From the NCBI GenBank assembly GCA_010909165.1, contig VJWM01000063.1, positions 1,364,001 to 1,428,000 on the forward strand: a stretch of DNA of 64,000 nucleotides, written 5' to 3'. Shown piece after piece: positions 10,125 to 19,402 of the stretch. The stretch comes from Anthoceros angustus (taxonomy: Eukaryota > Streptophyta > Anthocerotopsida > Anthocerotales > Anthocerotaceae). Numbering within the stretch: the first letter of the stretch is position 1; each line of letters begins with the position of its first letter. Under the pieces are notes generated by a model. It searched no databases and was not told the origin of the DNA. It saw only the letters and a program-made list of their open reading frames with translations. A program made the translations under genes and the position numbers.

Positions 10125-10990
10125 ATGGCAACACCTTTACCTCCTCTCAAGATTGAATTCAGAGATAAAGATAGGTTTAATGGTGTTGATTATAACATCT
10201 GGGCTTTAAGAGTGAGCCAGATTTTAGAAGAGAATGAGCTTATGGAGATTGCAGATGGGTCAGACCCAAAAGTGACAACTCCAGCTAGAGCTGCTGACAA
10301 GCAGCTTGATTGGGAACATAAAGATAGGCGTGCTAGGTCTATACTTATTTCTGCCCTTGATAGAAACATGATTCCTCACACCATAGGTGCTGTCAATGCT
10401 GCTGATGTGTGGAAAGTGTTTAAGCAGATCTACTAAGATAAAAGCTCAACATCCCTGATACACTCGTATAGGGACTTCTTCAATTTAAGGATGAAGGAAG
10501 GAGAGCCAGTCGAAGCTTACATCAACAAGTTTCGGACTTGTAGAGCCAATTTGGCTTCTTGAAATACCTCACCGAGGTACAAGCTGACGCTAGCCTCGCT
10601 TCGAGCTACGAATTTTGTTGGAAGCGAATGCAACCATGTGGCCTCAAGCGGTGCAAGCAACACACCGACATTACTCTCGAAGAAGTTTTGGGTGCACTTC
10701 TCTCAAGAGCGTGCGCATGGCCTTCACAAGACACGTGGAGCCACTACAAGCAACTCAAGAGTGCTTTTTTCTTCAAGAGGCAGAGGTAGTTTTCGTGGAC
10801 GAGGCAGAGGCAGGCGTCAAGGCTATCCATCACCTGTACAACAGCAACAGAGTTTTCTCAACACTCAGAAGAAATCCTTCATATGTAATCGTAATACCCC
10901 GGACACCTTGAGCGGATTGCGAGAAAGAAAAGAGCCGGTGAGCCACGAGATACTCCCAACTCGAGAATCAAATCTTGCTCTCCAAAGTTA
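10125..10990 (+). pseudogene. E2 gag (broken)
   Basis: The start MATPLPPLKIEFRDKDRFNGVDYNIW is a typical Copia (UBN2-type) gag N-terminus. It continues with the conserved SILISALDRNMIPHTIGAVNAADVWKVFKQIY to an in-frame stop at 10434. Further parts follow after the stop: YRDFFNLRMKEGEPVEAYINKFR, an RGG-like RGRGSFRGRGRGRRQG, then a damaged zinc knuckle (FICNRNTPDTLSGLR) that has lost a Cys codon. It would have formed the capsid. It is now interrupted by at least one stop and two or three frameshifts. Confidence 0.88.
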
Positions 10991-11029
10991 AGTCACCAAC
11001 CATCCTAGCAACTTGTCTCCTCCATTCTG

Positions 11030-11894
11030 ACTCAAAAGGATACTTGGTTTTGGACTCGAGCCACTAACCACATCTGTCATGATAGACGTTCTTTTACATC
11101 TTTGAGCTGTGTCGATAAGCAGGATCTTGGGAGATGATAGTGGCCTCTCGATAAAAGGATGTGGATCGGTCATTATTCAACTTCCTAGCACGGACATGAT
11201 TCTTAGTGGAGTACTCTATGTTCCTCTATGACCAAAAACCTTATGTCCGTTTAAAGCTCTCTCAAGAGCACATGTGTCGAACTTGTTTTGATCATAGCGT
11301 GTCAGATTACATATGTATCTTCAAGTCAAGAATTGTTTTCGTCAACCCTTTAATGATCCGTACATGCTCAATAATGTTAAAACCATCCCGCCTAGTTCAC
11401 CATCTGCAAATATGGTCCAACCTCCTTCCACTATGCAATTATGGCACTGCCGCCTTGGCCATGTGAACTTCCAGCGTCTTTCCTTCTTAGCAAACAGTGG
11501 GAGTTATAGGGATTCTTTTAAGTTTACCCACATACATGATCCTTTCTGTGATTCATGTGAAATGAGCAAGGCTCATTCACAGCCATTTTCTGATAAGGAA
11601 CCAACTCGAGCCACCAGCCTGTTGGAGACAATTCACAGTGATATATGTGGGCCAATCTCAACTCAATCCTTTGGAGGAGCATGTTACTTCATCACATTTA
11701 TAGACGAATGGAGTCGATACTGTACCGTCTATCTGCTCAGCCACAAGAGTGAAGCACTGGAGTGTTTTCAATCCTTTATTAGACATGCTCAGCGGCATAC
11801 AGGAGCGAGAGTTCGTATTCTTCGCACCGACAATGGTGGAGAATATACCAGCAATGATTTCAAAAATTTCTGCGAGGACGAAGGGATCAAACAC
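11030..11894 (+). pseudogene. E2 protease, GAG-pre-integrase and integrase N-terminal half
   Basis: The protease motif is seen at 11042-11080 as YLVLDSSHxxHICHD-like sequence; the D-S-G-A motif is broken by a short deletion inside GACTCGAGCC. From 11313 a clean frame encodes GAG-pre-integrase with the HHCC zinc site (LWHCRLGHVNF, then CDSCEMSK). It is followed by the integrase core: TIHSDICGP with the first Asp and LRTDNGGEYTS with the second Asp. The frame is cut at 11895 by E3 and resumes at 18822. Integrase would join the cDNA to host DNA. Confidence 0.88.
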
Positions 11895-12045
11895 TGACAC
11901 GAATTAGAGAACACACACAAACATGTACTCAACAGAATGATTGATTAAATTAATGAACAAAACTGTGTCTTATATACTGTGTTAAATATAAACCCTAATC
12001 GTTAACTAAGTGAGGTTAACTAACCAAGAGTAACAAACTCTAACA
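11895..12045 (-). repeat. E3 3' LTR
   Basis: On the minus strand it runs from TGTTAGAGTTTGTTACTC to CGTGTCA. It is 151 bp long and nearly identical to 18666-18816. Confidence 0.95.
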
Positions 12046-12058
12046 CCCCCTCTTAACC
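12046..12058 (-). promoter_or_regulatory. E3 polypurine tract
   Basis: On the minus strand the bases TTAAGAGGGGG directly precede the 3' LTR. This is the usual position and composition of the plus-strand primer. Confidence 0.85.
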
Positions 12059-12385
12059 GAACAGGTTAACGGAACGGGGTTCTTAAAAACGAGGTCATAG
12101 GGTTACGCTCCGTCATGTTGTAGTCTTGACGTAAAGGCCGTAATGTGCAAAAAGCGAAGCATGAGCATCGTTGAGTCAAGACCGAGACGATCTCGGCGTA
12201 AGCAAACGAGAGCCGCCGTCCGTAAGGGAGCCATGGAGATAAATATCGAGCTGCTCAGGCCCCGTGGTGGTCATAGTTTACCAACATCGCCACAGGCTGC
12301 AAGATGGAGGCTTGGCGCAAGCGAAACCGGGCTATCGTGAGATGGCGTTCTTGCCATCGCCGACCGGGTTCTGCTCCCGAATGTA

Positions 12386-12802
12386 ATGGTCGACCCCAGC
12401 CCGTATTGTGCTGTAGAGAGAGCTCGGCACCCGGATGGCTGGCCTACTCAGGCAGACCGCAACTTGGTAGAACACCTATCACTGACGCTGAAGAAGATGG
12501 AGGAGCTCGACGGCATCCTGCAGTCTGCTAAGCTGAGATCGATAGAGCTGGAAGACTTGTGCAGGACGACCCCTCCTCGTGAGCCAAGAATGTTCCCACT
12601 CACGGTGCCTGAGATAAAGGCCATGGTCGGCGAGTTGGAGAAGATGGGGTTCGTAGGCACCCTAGGAGACATCGGCCCTGGTGTAGGTCTCACGTACGAC
12701 CCATATCCACCATCACCACCTGCAGGGCCTCCTGTTGGACCAACTTGGCATCCAGAGTCGCCATCTCAGTCTGGTAAGCAGCTCAGCAGTCTGTTTGTTT
12801 AA
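12386..12802 (+). CDS. E3 antisense ORF between RNase H and 3' LTR
   Basis: A 138-residue ORF runs opposite to the gag-pol direction of E3. It contains a predicted amphipathic helical part (LVEHLSLTLKKMEELDGILQSAKLRSIELEDL), then PLTVPEIKAMVGELEKMGFVGTLGDIGPGVGLTYDP and a Pro-rich tail. It may extend upstream in another frame from about 12143 (MCKKRSMSIVESRPRRSRRK). It resembles no retrotransposon domain known to me. It could be a captured host fragment, an antisense-transcribed accessory gene, or chance. The comparable segment of E2 also carries an antisense ORF, with no obvious similarity. Confidence 0.45.
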   Translation: MVDPSPYCAVERARHPDGWPTQADRNLVEHLSLTLKKMEELDGILQSAKLRSIELEDLCRTTPPREPRMFPLTVPEIKAMVGELEKMGFVGTLGDIGPGVGLTYDPYPPSPPAGPPVGPTWHPESPSQSGKQLSSLFV

Positions 12803-12983
12803 AGAGATCACAGAACCAGCTCACGACAAGATGTGACGTGACAGCTTCATCCACTGAACTGGGTCTGTTTAAATGTGCAGGAGAGGAGAGCACACCGAAG
12901 CTTTTCAAGGAGGGCTTTGACGCCTAGGAGACAGCAAGATAAAAATCCTGTAGAAGACCTCTTTCCTAGGTCAGGCGTCCATG

Positions 12984-13760
12984 TTAAGAGCTAACAGGAG
13001 TAGGTAGCACAAACTCCCGAAGCCCTAAAGCTTCCATGTGCTTGTAGTGCTTGGAAGCAGACAGTCCCTTGGTAAGAACGTCTGCTGTATTAGCATCAGT
13101 GTTTATGTACTGAACTATTGCAACTCCTCTTTCTGCCACATCCCTTATATAATGGTGATAAAGCTCAATGTGTTTTGTGCGTGCATGGAATCTGGGGTTG
13201 GCCACCAGTGCTATTGCCGACATATTGTCACAGTACAGCTGTGTAGCACCTGGCTGGGTCATGTGGACAGAGTCGAGAAACTGCCTTTCCCACTCCAACT
13301 CCTTACATGCATCAGTCAAAGCTTTGTACTCAGCTTCTGTGGATGAAAGTGCTAAAGACGTTTGTTTTTTACATGACCAGTTAACAGCCCCAGAAGCAAG
13401 AAGGCACACATAGGCAGAAAGGCTGCGACAAGTATCTGAGTCGGAAGCCCAATCTGCGTCTGCAAAAGCTGTAAGTAGAAAGTCTCGATTTCCACTGGAA
13501 GTATAATGCAAGCCATAGGTTATGGTGCCCTTTAAATAACGATAGATATGACAGCCTGCCCGCCATGGAGGCCCGTGGTTCTTGAAATTGAGCAACAACA
13601 CCGACAAAGGCGATGTCGGAGGTCCAATTGGCCAAAAATCAGACCCAACAAACGATATGGACACTAGACATATGATCTTCCTCCTCTGCTGTGCAAGGTG
13701 AATGATCGGCTGTGAGCTTCTCACCAACGACACAAGGAGTAGACACAGGACGAGTCTCAT
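12984..13760 (-). pseudogene. E3 RT C-terminus and RNase H
   Basis: The frame ends with a clear Copia RNase H: YRYLKGTITYGLHYTSSG, DADWASDSDTCRSLSAYVCLL, then LALSSTEAEYKALTDACKELEW, YCDNMSAIALVANPRFHARTKHIELYHHYIRD and ADVLTKGLSASKHYKHMEALGL. The catalytic residues (Asp of DADWAS, Glu of STEAEY, Asp of YCDN) are present. The first 70 residues read through a frame break: the correct sequence (DIAFVGVVAQFQEP) lies in another frame at about 13560-13635, with several missing bases. The downstream stop at 12984 ends the polyprotein. Confidence 0.92.
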
Positions 13761-13821
13761 GTAAGTGAAAGCGTTTTAAGATCTCCTTAAGATACTTGGT
13801 TTGATGTAAGATAACAGTGCC

Positions 13822-14592
13822 CTAACTTCTGTCCCGCAAGATCTGTATGCCCAGACAGAACTGAAGAGGGCCTTGATCTGTCATTTCAAACTCGCTGCGA
13901 AGGAGGGCCTTAACCTTGTCGAGCTGGACCAAACTGTTGCTCAGAAGTATGGCATCATCAACATAAAGGGCCAGCACTACGAACAAGCCTCCCTCAGATA
14001 AGTAAAAAACATTACTGTCAGCAGGAGACTGCAGAAAGCCTGACTTCATAAGGAACTTCATAATACGCTTGAACCATGCTCGTGGGCTTTGCTTCAAGCC
14101 ATATATTGTCTTAAGCAATTTACAGACCTTGTTGGGCCACTGCTTGCTAACGAAACCCTCGGGCTGCTCCATATACAGAACCTCCTCTAGCTCACCATGA
14201 AGAAATGCTGTACAGACATCCATCTGGTGAAGTTCTAAGTCGAGTTCTGCTGCCAGGGCAAGAAGGATGCGAACTGAAGGAGGTTTCACAACTGGTGAAA
14301 AGGTGTCACCGTAGTCGATGCCAGGTATCTGTGAGAACCCCCTCGCAACAAGTCTGCTCTTGTAACGAGCTATTGTTCCATCCGATTTTAACTTGGTTTT
14401 AAATACCCACTTGCAGGTAATAGGCTTCCTGCCTGGAGGGAGATCAGCAAGTTCCCAGGTGTGATTCTTGATAAGGCTGTTGTACTCATCATTAATAGAG
14501 ATATGCCAATGAGCACCATCAGGCCCATTCAAGGCTTCGTCATAAGAGGATCGGGTGCCTTCGTGAACATGTGTCGAATGGCATGAGTACAT
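13822..14592 (-). pseudogene. E3 reverse transcriptase
   Basis: This 256-residue stretch covers most of the Copia RT domain: SYDEALNGPDGAHWHISIND, LADLPPGRKPITCKWVFKTK, YKSRLVARGFSQIPGIDYGDTFSPVVK, LHQMDVCTAFLHGELEEVLYM, and the catalytic LYVDDAILLS. It ends at QGPLQFCLGIQILRDRS. It copies the element RNA into DNA. It is separated by frame breaks from the integrase upstream (about 14600-14677) and from RNase H downstream (about 13800). The core catalytic Asp residues are intact. Confidence 0.95.
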
Positions 14593-14676
14593 AGCCTTCT
14601 AAAGTCGATTGATTGGTAAGGAGCCTCCACCCACTGATCTCTTGGCCTCCTTTCTCGTGTAGGGTATCGAGGTGAA

Positions 14677-15636
14677 TCAGGAGCTGGCTGGCGGAAGGTC
14701 GTGAGGTGCTTCCTTGAACATCAGCAGAGCACCGGTGACCCAAAGATCATGATCCGAGAAGAAACCAAGGTCATCAACAGTCACCTCCTCTGCGGGGTCA
14801 GCAGCAACTGTATCCTGAACAGGTGGAGCATCCCCCTCGTACGCAGCATCAGCTGGCAGGGAATCACCTGGAACATCATGTGCAGGATGGACAGGAGGCT
14901 GCTGGCCTAACAGGTCATCTACACCAGCACGATCTGTGGAGGTGGGAGCCTCACCATCAGATTGTGGATAATCAGATAAGTTCCCCACGACATCTGGAGT
15001 TACATCTCTGCCGGGATGTATAAGTGGGTTAGGTGACAGTGCAGTCTGGGGACTATGCAGCTCATCAAATGTGACGCTACGTGCTAGGGTTATCTTAGAT
15101 GTTTCAGGATCAAGTAGCTTGTAGGCTTTTGACTCTTCTGAGTAACCTACAAACACTAAACGCTTGGCCCTGTTTTCTAACTTATTGCGTTTGACTTCAG
15201 GTATGAACGCATATGCAAGAGACCCAAAAACACGTAAGTGCTTCAAACTAGGCTTTCTACCCCAGAATGCTTCATAGGGAGTTTTGTTAGGTACAGCTGA
15301 TGTGACCAAACGATTGTGTATGTAGGTAGCAGCCACCACTGCCTCTGCCCAAAAAGACTTTGGCAAAGAGGCCCAAGACAGCATGCTCCTAGTCATTCCC
15401 ATCAACGTCTGGTTCTTCCGTTCAGCAACTCCATTCTGCTGTTGCGTATAAGGAACAGAGAGCTGCCTTGTGATTCCATACTGCTCAAAGAGATCATCAA
15501 GGTTATGACCTGTAAACTCCCCTCCGTTATCGGTTCTAAAACACTTGACCAACTTTCCAGTCTGTCTCTGAACCACGGGGATCCATTTGAAGATCTGTTC
15601 ATAGACATCACTCTTGACTTGAGGCTTAGCGTCCAA
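14677..15636 (-). pseudogene. E3 integrase catalytic core and C-terminus
   Basis: The frame contains KCFRTDNGGEFTGHNLDDL (second catalytic Asp), then QQQNGVAERKNQTLMGMTRSML (catalytic Glu), FWAEAVVAATYIHNRLVTSAVPNKTPYEAFWGRKPSLKHLRVFG and FVGYSEESKAYKLLDPET, the usual Copia integrase C-terminal landmarks. An acidic, Pro-rich linker follows. The first Asp lies upstream in the next segment (IHADIAG). A single frameshift at about 15640-15660 separates the two. Confidence 0.94.
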
Positions 15637-15651
15637 GTGTATACGGAGTAG

Positions 15652-16350
15652 TCATCTGGATCGAGATAGATAATCACCACCCAAGCTCTTAACAGGTAAC
15701 TTTCCTGCTATGTCTGCATGTATAAGCTCCAGAACTTCTTTAGCACGTGTTGGCTCTTTATTTCTGAAGGGCAGCTCCTTTTGTTTTGACAGAATGCAAG
15801 GAGCACATGTCGACAAATGCTTGAAACAGCTAGGCAACTTTTCTCGATAGAAGTTTGAGTTGGACATGAGGTCTAACTTAGATCTGTTCACATGCCCAAA
15901 CCTAGCATGCCAAAGGTTAGCCTGAACATTAAAAGCAGCAAATAGCGCTCTAGCCTTGGACTTAGCAACTGTAACTAGTTGATATAAGTCATTTACTAGA
16001 ATGGCCTTTGCTATGTGCTTATCAGGGTGTGACAGGTGATACATATAGCATTTGCTGTCCTCAAAACGGAACCCATACAACTTACTCTGTGCAATGGCTC
16101 TTATGGACAACAGATTTTTACTCATGGCTGGAACATATAACACATCTTCCAGATGCAAGGTGCTGCCGTCTAACAAAGGTATGTTAACGACACCCACCCC
16201 TTTTACCTCAACACCACGAGAGTCGCCAACAAACACTGATTGTGGCGTTGTCTGTTTGTGAAATGTTGAGAAGAGCTGACGATTATTGCACACATGCGCA
16301 GTAGCTCCAGAATCAAGAAACCAATAATTGGAGTTCTCACGATAAGACAA
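15652..16350 (-). pseudogene. E3 protease, GAG-pre-integrase and integrase start
   Basis: Near the N-terminus is the intact aspartic protease motif WFLDSGATAHVCNN. It is followed by LEDVLYVPAMSKNLLSI. Then come the zinc-binding HHCC region (LWHARFGHVN, CAPCILSKQKEL) and the first integrase Asp (LELIHADIAGKLPVKSLGG). The frame ends at 15652 through a frameshift. Gag ends 41 bp upstream (16391), so gag and pol are in different frames here; this may be decay or a real arrangement. Confidence 0.93.
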
Positions 16351-16390
16351 AGTAGACTGCTTTGCTCTTGTGTCTGTTCAGAGCATCAAA

Positions 16391-17443
16391 TTATCGCCAC
16401 GTGAGCCGAGGTTTGGATTCGCTTGCCACTGCTTTCTTCTTCCGGCAGTCTCTTTCCCAGTGACCCGGAATACCACACCAGTTGCAATTACCCTGGCGTT
16501 TAGTGGAGCCAGAAGAGATACTCTTGTTCTGTCCACTGTTTGTATTGGTTGAATTGTTGCTGCTGGGCTTCTTCTTACTGTCTTTCCCCCTCCAAGGGCC
16601 TTTTCCTCTTGCAGCAAAAAGGACCTTGTCACCCCGAAGGCGTGAAGAAGAACCAGTCTTGCGACTCTGCTCTTCCTGGAGAAGGGCGTGAACCACCTCA
16701 TTGAAATTGATGGTAGTTTCCAAAAGTGCTGACATATGAGTCCACGAGAGATGCGTGCGGCTGAACACAAATATACGATAGGAAGGAGGAAGGCTGGCAA
16801 TGAGCTGAGCTGTCATGTCCACCTCGGAGACTTTACAGTTGAGCCCAGACAACTGCGCTCTCAAGTAACGCAGCTTGTTCACATGGGCTCCAACAGATTC
16901 ACCATCCTTCAGACGCAAAGCATGAAACTGATTCCGAACAGCTACCAGAGTAAGAATATTTTGTACTTGGTACGTGTCCAAAAGTTGTTTCCATGTAGCT
17001 GCTGCCGTAGTATGAAATTCCACTTCCGAAACTGTGGTTTCATCAAGTCCTGACAGCAAGATCGCAAACGCAATCTTATTTCCCTTCTTCCACTTGTCAA
17101 TGACATCCTGTGCGGGTTGTTGTCCACCAGCAGGTACAATGGAAGGGTCCGGAAGAGATCCATCGACAAACTCCCACACGTCGCGAGCGTTGAGGTTTGC
17201 CTTCATGCGAGCTCTCCAACTCTCAAAGCGAGAAGGTGTCCCATCAAACCTGTCCTTTTCTTTGAATTCTCCTGAGTAGATAGAACCAACAGATTGGGTG
17301 ACAGGTGGTGGATTATTGGAACCCATTGTGACAGGTTGAACGTGTGTGTTGACAGGTGTATGAACAGGATTAGGGAGTGAGAACAACCAGGCAAATGGTT
17401 CATCTCCGTCTGAATCACTGTCAGAACTGTCCCAAAGAGACAT
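16391..17443 (-). CDS. E3 gag
   Basis: A 350-residue ORF with an acidic N-terminus (MSLWDSSDSDSDGDEPF). It has the UBN2-type gag core (EFKEKDRFDGTPSRFESWRA, FAILLSGLDETTVSEV, FHALRLKDGESVGAHVNKLRYLRAQL), a Lys/Ser/Asn-rich linker, and a CCHC zinc knuckle CNWCGIPGHWERDC near residue 325. It forms the virus-like particle and packages RNA. The ORF looks intact from start to stop. The start was chosen as the first Met of the open frame; a downstream Met (MGSNNPPP) just before the core is an alternative. Confidence 0.9.
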   Translation of the reverse strand: MSLWDSSDSDSDGDEPFAWLFSLPNPVHTPVNTHVQPVTMGSNNPPPVTQSVGSIYSGEFKEKDRFDGTPSRFESWRARMKANLNARDVWEFVDGSLPDPSIVPAGGQQPAQDVIDKWKKGNKIAFAILLSGLDETTVSEVEFHTTAAATWKQLLDTYQVQNILTLVAVRNQFHALRLKDGESVGAHVNKLRYLRAQLSGLNCKVSEVDMTAQLIASLPPSYRIFVFSRTHLSWTHMSALLETTINFNEVVHALLQEEQSRKTGSSSRLRGDKVLFAARGKGPWRGKDSKKKPSSNNSTNTNSGQNKSISSGSTKRQGNCNWCGIPGHWERDCRKKKAVASESKPRLTWR

Positions 17444-17673
17444 ACACTAAGATAAGTATCTTCTAAGTGCTGTGTGTTTTATGTGTGACTGTAGAACTAA
17501 TGTGGGGTCTGTGTGAACAGGTGCACTTAAGTTGTTGGTGAAGCGGTAAGGTAGAACTGAAACGGTGTACCAAACCCTAAAAACCAGAAAAGTCACACAA
17601 CAACCAACTAACTTATGCTCTAAACCTAACGTGTAGGTGCAAGAGATTACAAGCGGTGCAGAATTGCAGCCAT

Positions 17674-18432
17674 TCACAGAGCCAAGGCAGGGGTGCATAC
17701 CGAGGCTGTCCCAGCAGCACCTTGATCAGGGGCGCCGGTTGAGAGCAGGAAACCAGGCTTGCAGAGCTGCTCGCTATGGCAGAATGCCGCTTCAAATCTG
17801 AACCCTTGTGTATCACTGAGAGCCAGCACCTGGCTGATGGCCAGCACAGGCTTGCACTCCTTTGTGGGAACAAGAGATTCCAAGAACAGCGCTGCTGCAG
17901 GCTGCACCTTAGAAATTGGTGTAGGTCTGAAGTGAACTGTTAAATTGGAAAGATCATTTGCCACATTGAGCACCTCACGCCGAACAGAATCAATGTCTGA
18001 CGAGATGCCCACCAGAGATGGAGATGTGTTTGTAATAAACCGTGTGAGCATGGACTCTACAACCTCAAGCCGGAGCAGAATCCTGTCTGTAGCAAATGGA
18101 TCCGACGTAAGGTAAGGTTGCTCTTCAACAATTCTCTGCCCTCCTCTTGCAGGTGCAGGTAACTCCTCGTCTTCACCAACTCGCTGCTCCAAACGGTCTA
18201 GCAAGTGCTGGCGATATGCTGCCACACGGCCTTCAAAACTGTTTGGGGAAGCTGATGCTGCTGCAGCACGAATGCTGTGATTTCTCCTAGCACGCATTCC
18301 ATCTCTGTCAGCAATCCAGCCATCTGTTATCAGCTCATTGTGGCGCCTTTGGATGTACTCCTCCCTGGCTAGAGCTCTAGAAGAATTGTTGATAGGTGGA
18401 CGTCCCCAACGTCGTCCATTTCTCCTAGGCAT
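17674..18432 (-). CDS. E3 pre-gag ORF (extra ORF, 252 aa)
   Basis: An intact ORF lies between the primer site and gag. The N-terminus is strongly basic (MPRRNGRRWGRPP, then LAREEYIQRRHNELITDGW and RDGMRARRNHSIRAAAAS). The middle is predicted helical (RVAAYRQHLLDRLEQRVGEDEEL; RLEVVESMLTRFI; DIDSVRREVLNVANDLSNLTV), suggesting a coiled coil. It shares no visible similarity with gag, protease, integrase, RT or envelope proteins. Being first after the leader, it should be translated from the genomic RNA. Function unknown; RNA or DNA binding is a guess from charge. E1 and E2 have an ORF in the same position. Confidence 0.65.
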   Translation of the reverse strand: MPRRNGRRWGRPPINNSSRALAREEYIQRRHNELITDGWIADRDGMRARRNHSIRAAAASASPNSFEGRVAAYRQHLLDRLEQRVGEDEELPAPARGGQRIVEEQPYLTSDPFATDRILLRLEVVESMLTRFITNTSPSLVGISSDIDSVRREVLNVANDLSNLTVHFRPTPISKVQPAAALFLESLVPTKECKPVLAISQVLALSDTQGFRFEAAFCHSEQLCKPGFLLSTGAPDQGAAGTASVCTPALAL

Positions 18433-18650
18433 TTTTCCAGACTAGGATGCTAGTATTCATCTAGCAATATTCTTATTGTTTACTACACATGTGTGCAGGC
18501 AGGCGAACCCGCGTTATCATCAGATACATGCATCTATCTAATGATAAATGTAGATGTTCGCTGATAACCCTGTTTCGCTTGCCATGCTCTACATGAATTT
18601 AGCTACGTGCCTAGCTAAAGTAAACAAAGTGCAGCGGAAAGATCAGAGAC

Positions 18651-18665
18651 ACGGCTCTGATACCA
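18651..18665 (-). promoter_or_regulatory. E3 primer-binding site
   Basis: On the minus strand TGGTATCAGAGCCGT directly follows the 5' LTR. It is complementary to the 3' end of initiator Met tRNA. Confidence 0.93.
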
Positions 18666-18816
18666 TGACACGAATTAGAGAACACACACAAACATGTACT
18701 CAACAGAATGATTGATTAAATTAATGAACAAAATTGTGTCTTATATACTGTGTTAAATATAAACCCTAATCGTTAACTAAGTGAGGTTAACTAACCAAGA
18801 GTAACAAACTCTAACA
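18666..18816 (-). repeat. E3 5' LTR
   Basis: 151 bp, nearly identical to 11895-12045. The minus strand contains TATATAAGACAC-like promoter sequence. Confidence 0.95.
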
Positions 18817-18821
18817 AACAC

Positions 18822-19358
18822 CAATTCACTGTCCCCTATACTCCTTCACAGAATTCTTTTGCTGAAAGAAAGAATCGCACACTACAAGAGGCAACTTTGG
18901 CAAGTCTCCTGTTTGCTGGCCTTTCGCGTGGGTATTGGGCAGAGGCTCTCATGGCCACCAACTACATTCAGAATCGACTGCCAAGTAAGGAGCTTGGCTC
19001 TATCACTCCATACGAGAGGTGGACTGGTAAGAAACCTAGAATTTCTCATTTACGGATTTTCGGATCTCCTGCATATGCTCTCATCCCTGCTGAGTTGCGC
19101 ACCAAACTTGATCCCAAAGCACATCGTCGAATCTTTGTTGGGTATTCCGACGAGGTAAAGGGATACAAGCTTTTTGACCTGCCAGGCGGACACTAACCAG
19201 CTCTCGTAGTGTGGTGTTTCATGAGCAAGCTCTCCTTCAACGACATGCTCGCCAGATTCTTCCTCAAGCACCAGAAGAAGGTCTTTCCTATCATGGTGTT
19301 CTGGATACTGAAGATTCTGTAAACCAAGATGCCGTCACCATTTTTGATGACGAGGATG
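18822..19358 (+). pseudogene. E2 integrase C-terminal half (after E3)
   Basis: Continues the frame cut at 11894: FTVPYTPSQNSFAERKNRTLQ with the catalytic Glu, LASLLFAGLSRGYWAEALMATNYIQNRL, TPYERWTGKKPRISHLRIFGSPAYALIP, then IFVGYSDEVKGYKLFDL. A stop follows at about 19194. The linker continues in another frame (MVFHEQALLQRHARQ to IFDDEDE) to 19358, where E4 inserts. Reading across the E4 site with one GATG removed keeps the frame (EDELLAVGD). Confidence 0.88.
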
Positions 19359-19402
19359 AACAAGGTCTCCTAAGAAGTAGAGACGACTCCTCGTCTCTAC
19401 TT
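19359..19402 (+). repeat. E4 left terminal inverted repeat and hairpin
   Basis: Terminal repeat of about 30 bases. Overlapping it, bases 19375-19402 form a perfect dyad: AAGTAGAGACGA, loop CTCC, TCGTCTCTACTT. The right end does not fold this way. Confidence 0.8.

Larger units (their letters stand above)
11895..18816 (-). mobile_element. E3: Ty1/Copia LTR retrotransposon nested in E2 integrase
   Basis: LTRs of 151 bp at 11895-12045 (3') and 18666-18816 (5') differ at one base (C/T near 11964 and 18735), so insertion is recent. The 5-bp duplication AACAC lies at 11890-11894 and 18817-18821, and E2 integrase resumes in frame after it. Reading on the minus strand the order is pre-gag ORF, gag, protease, integrase, RT, RNase H; then comes an ORF in the opposite direction before the 3' LTR. 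Domains are long and only a few frameshifts separate them, so this is the best preserved element of the window. Confidence 0.96.
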
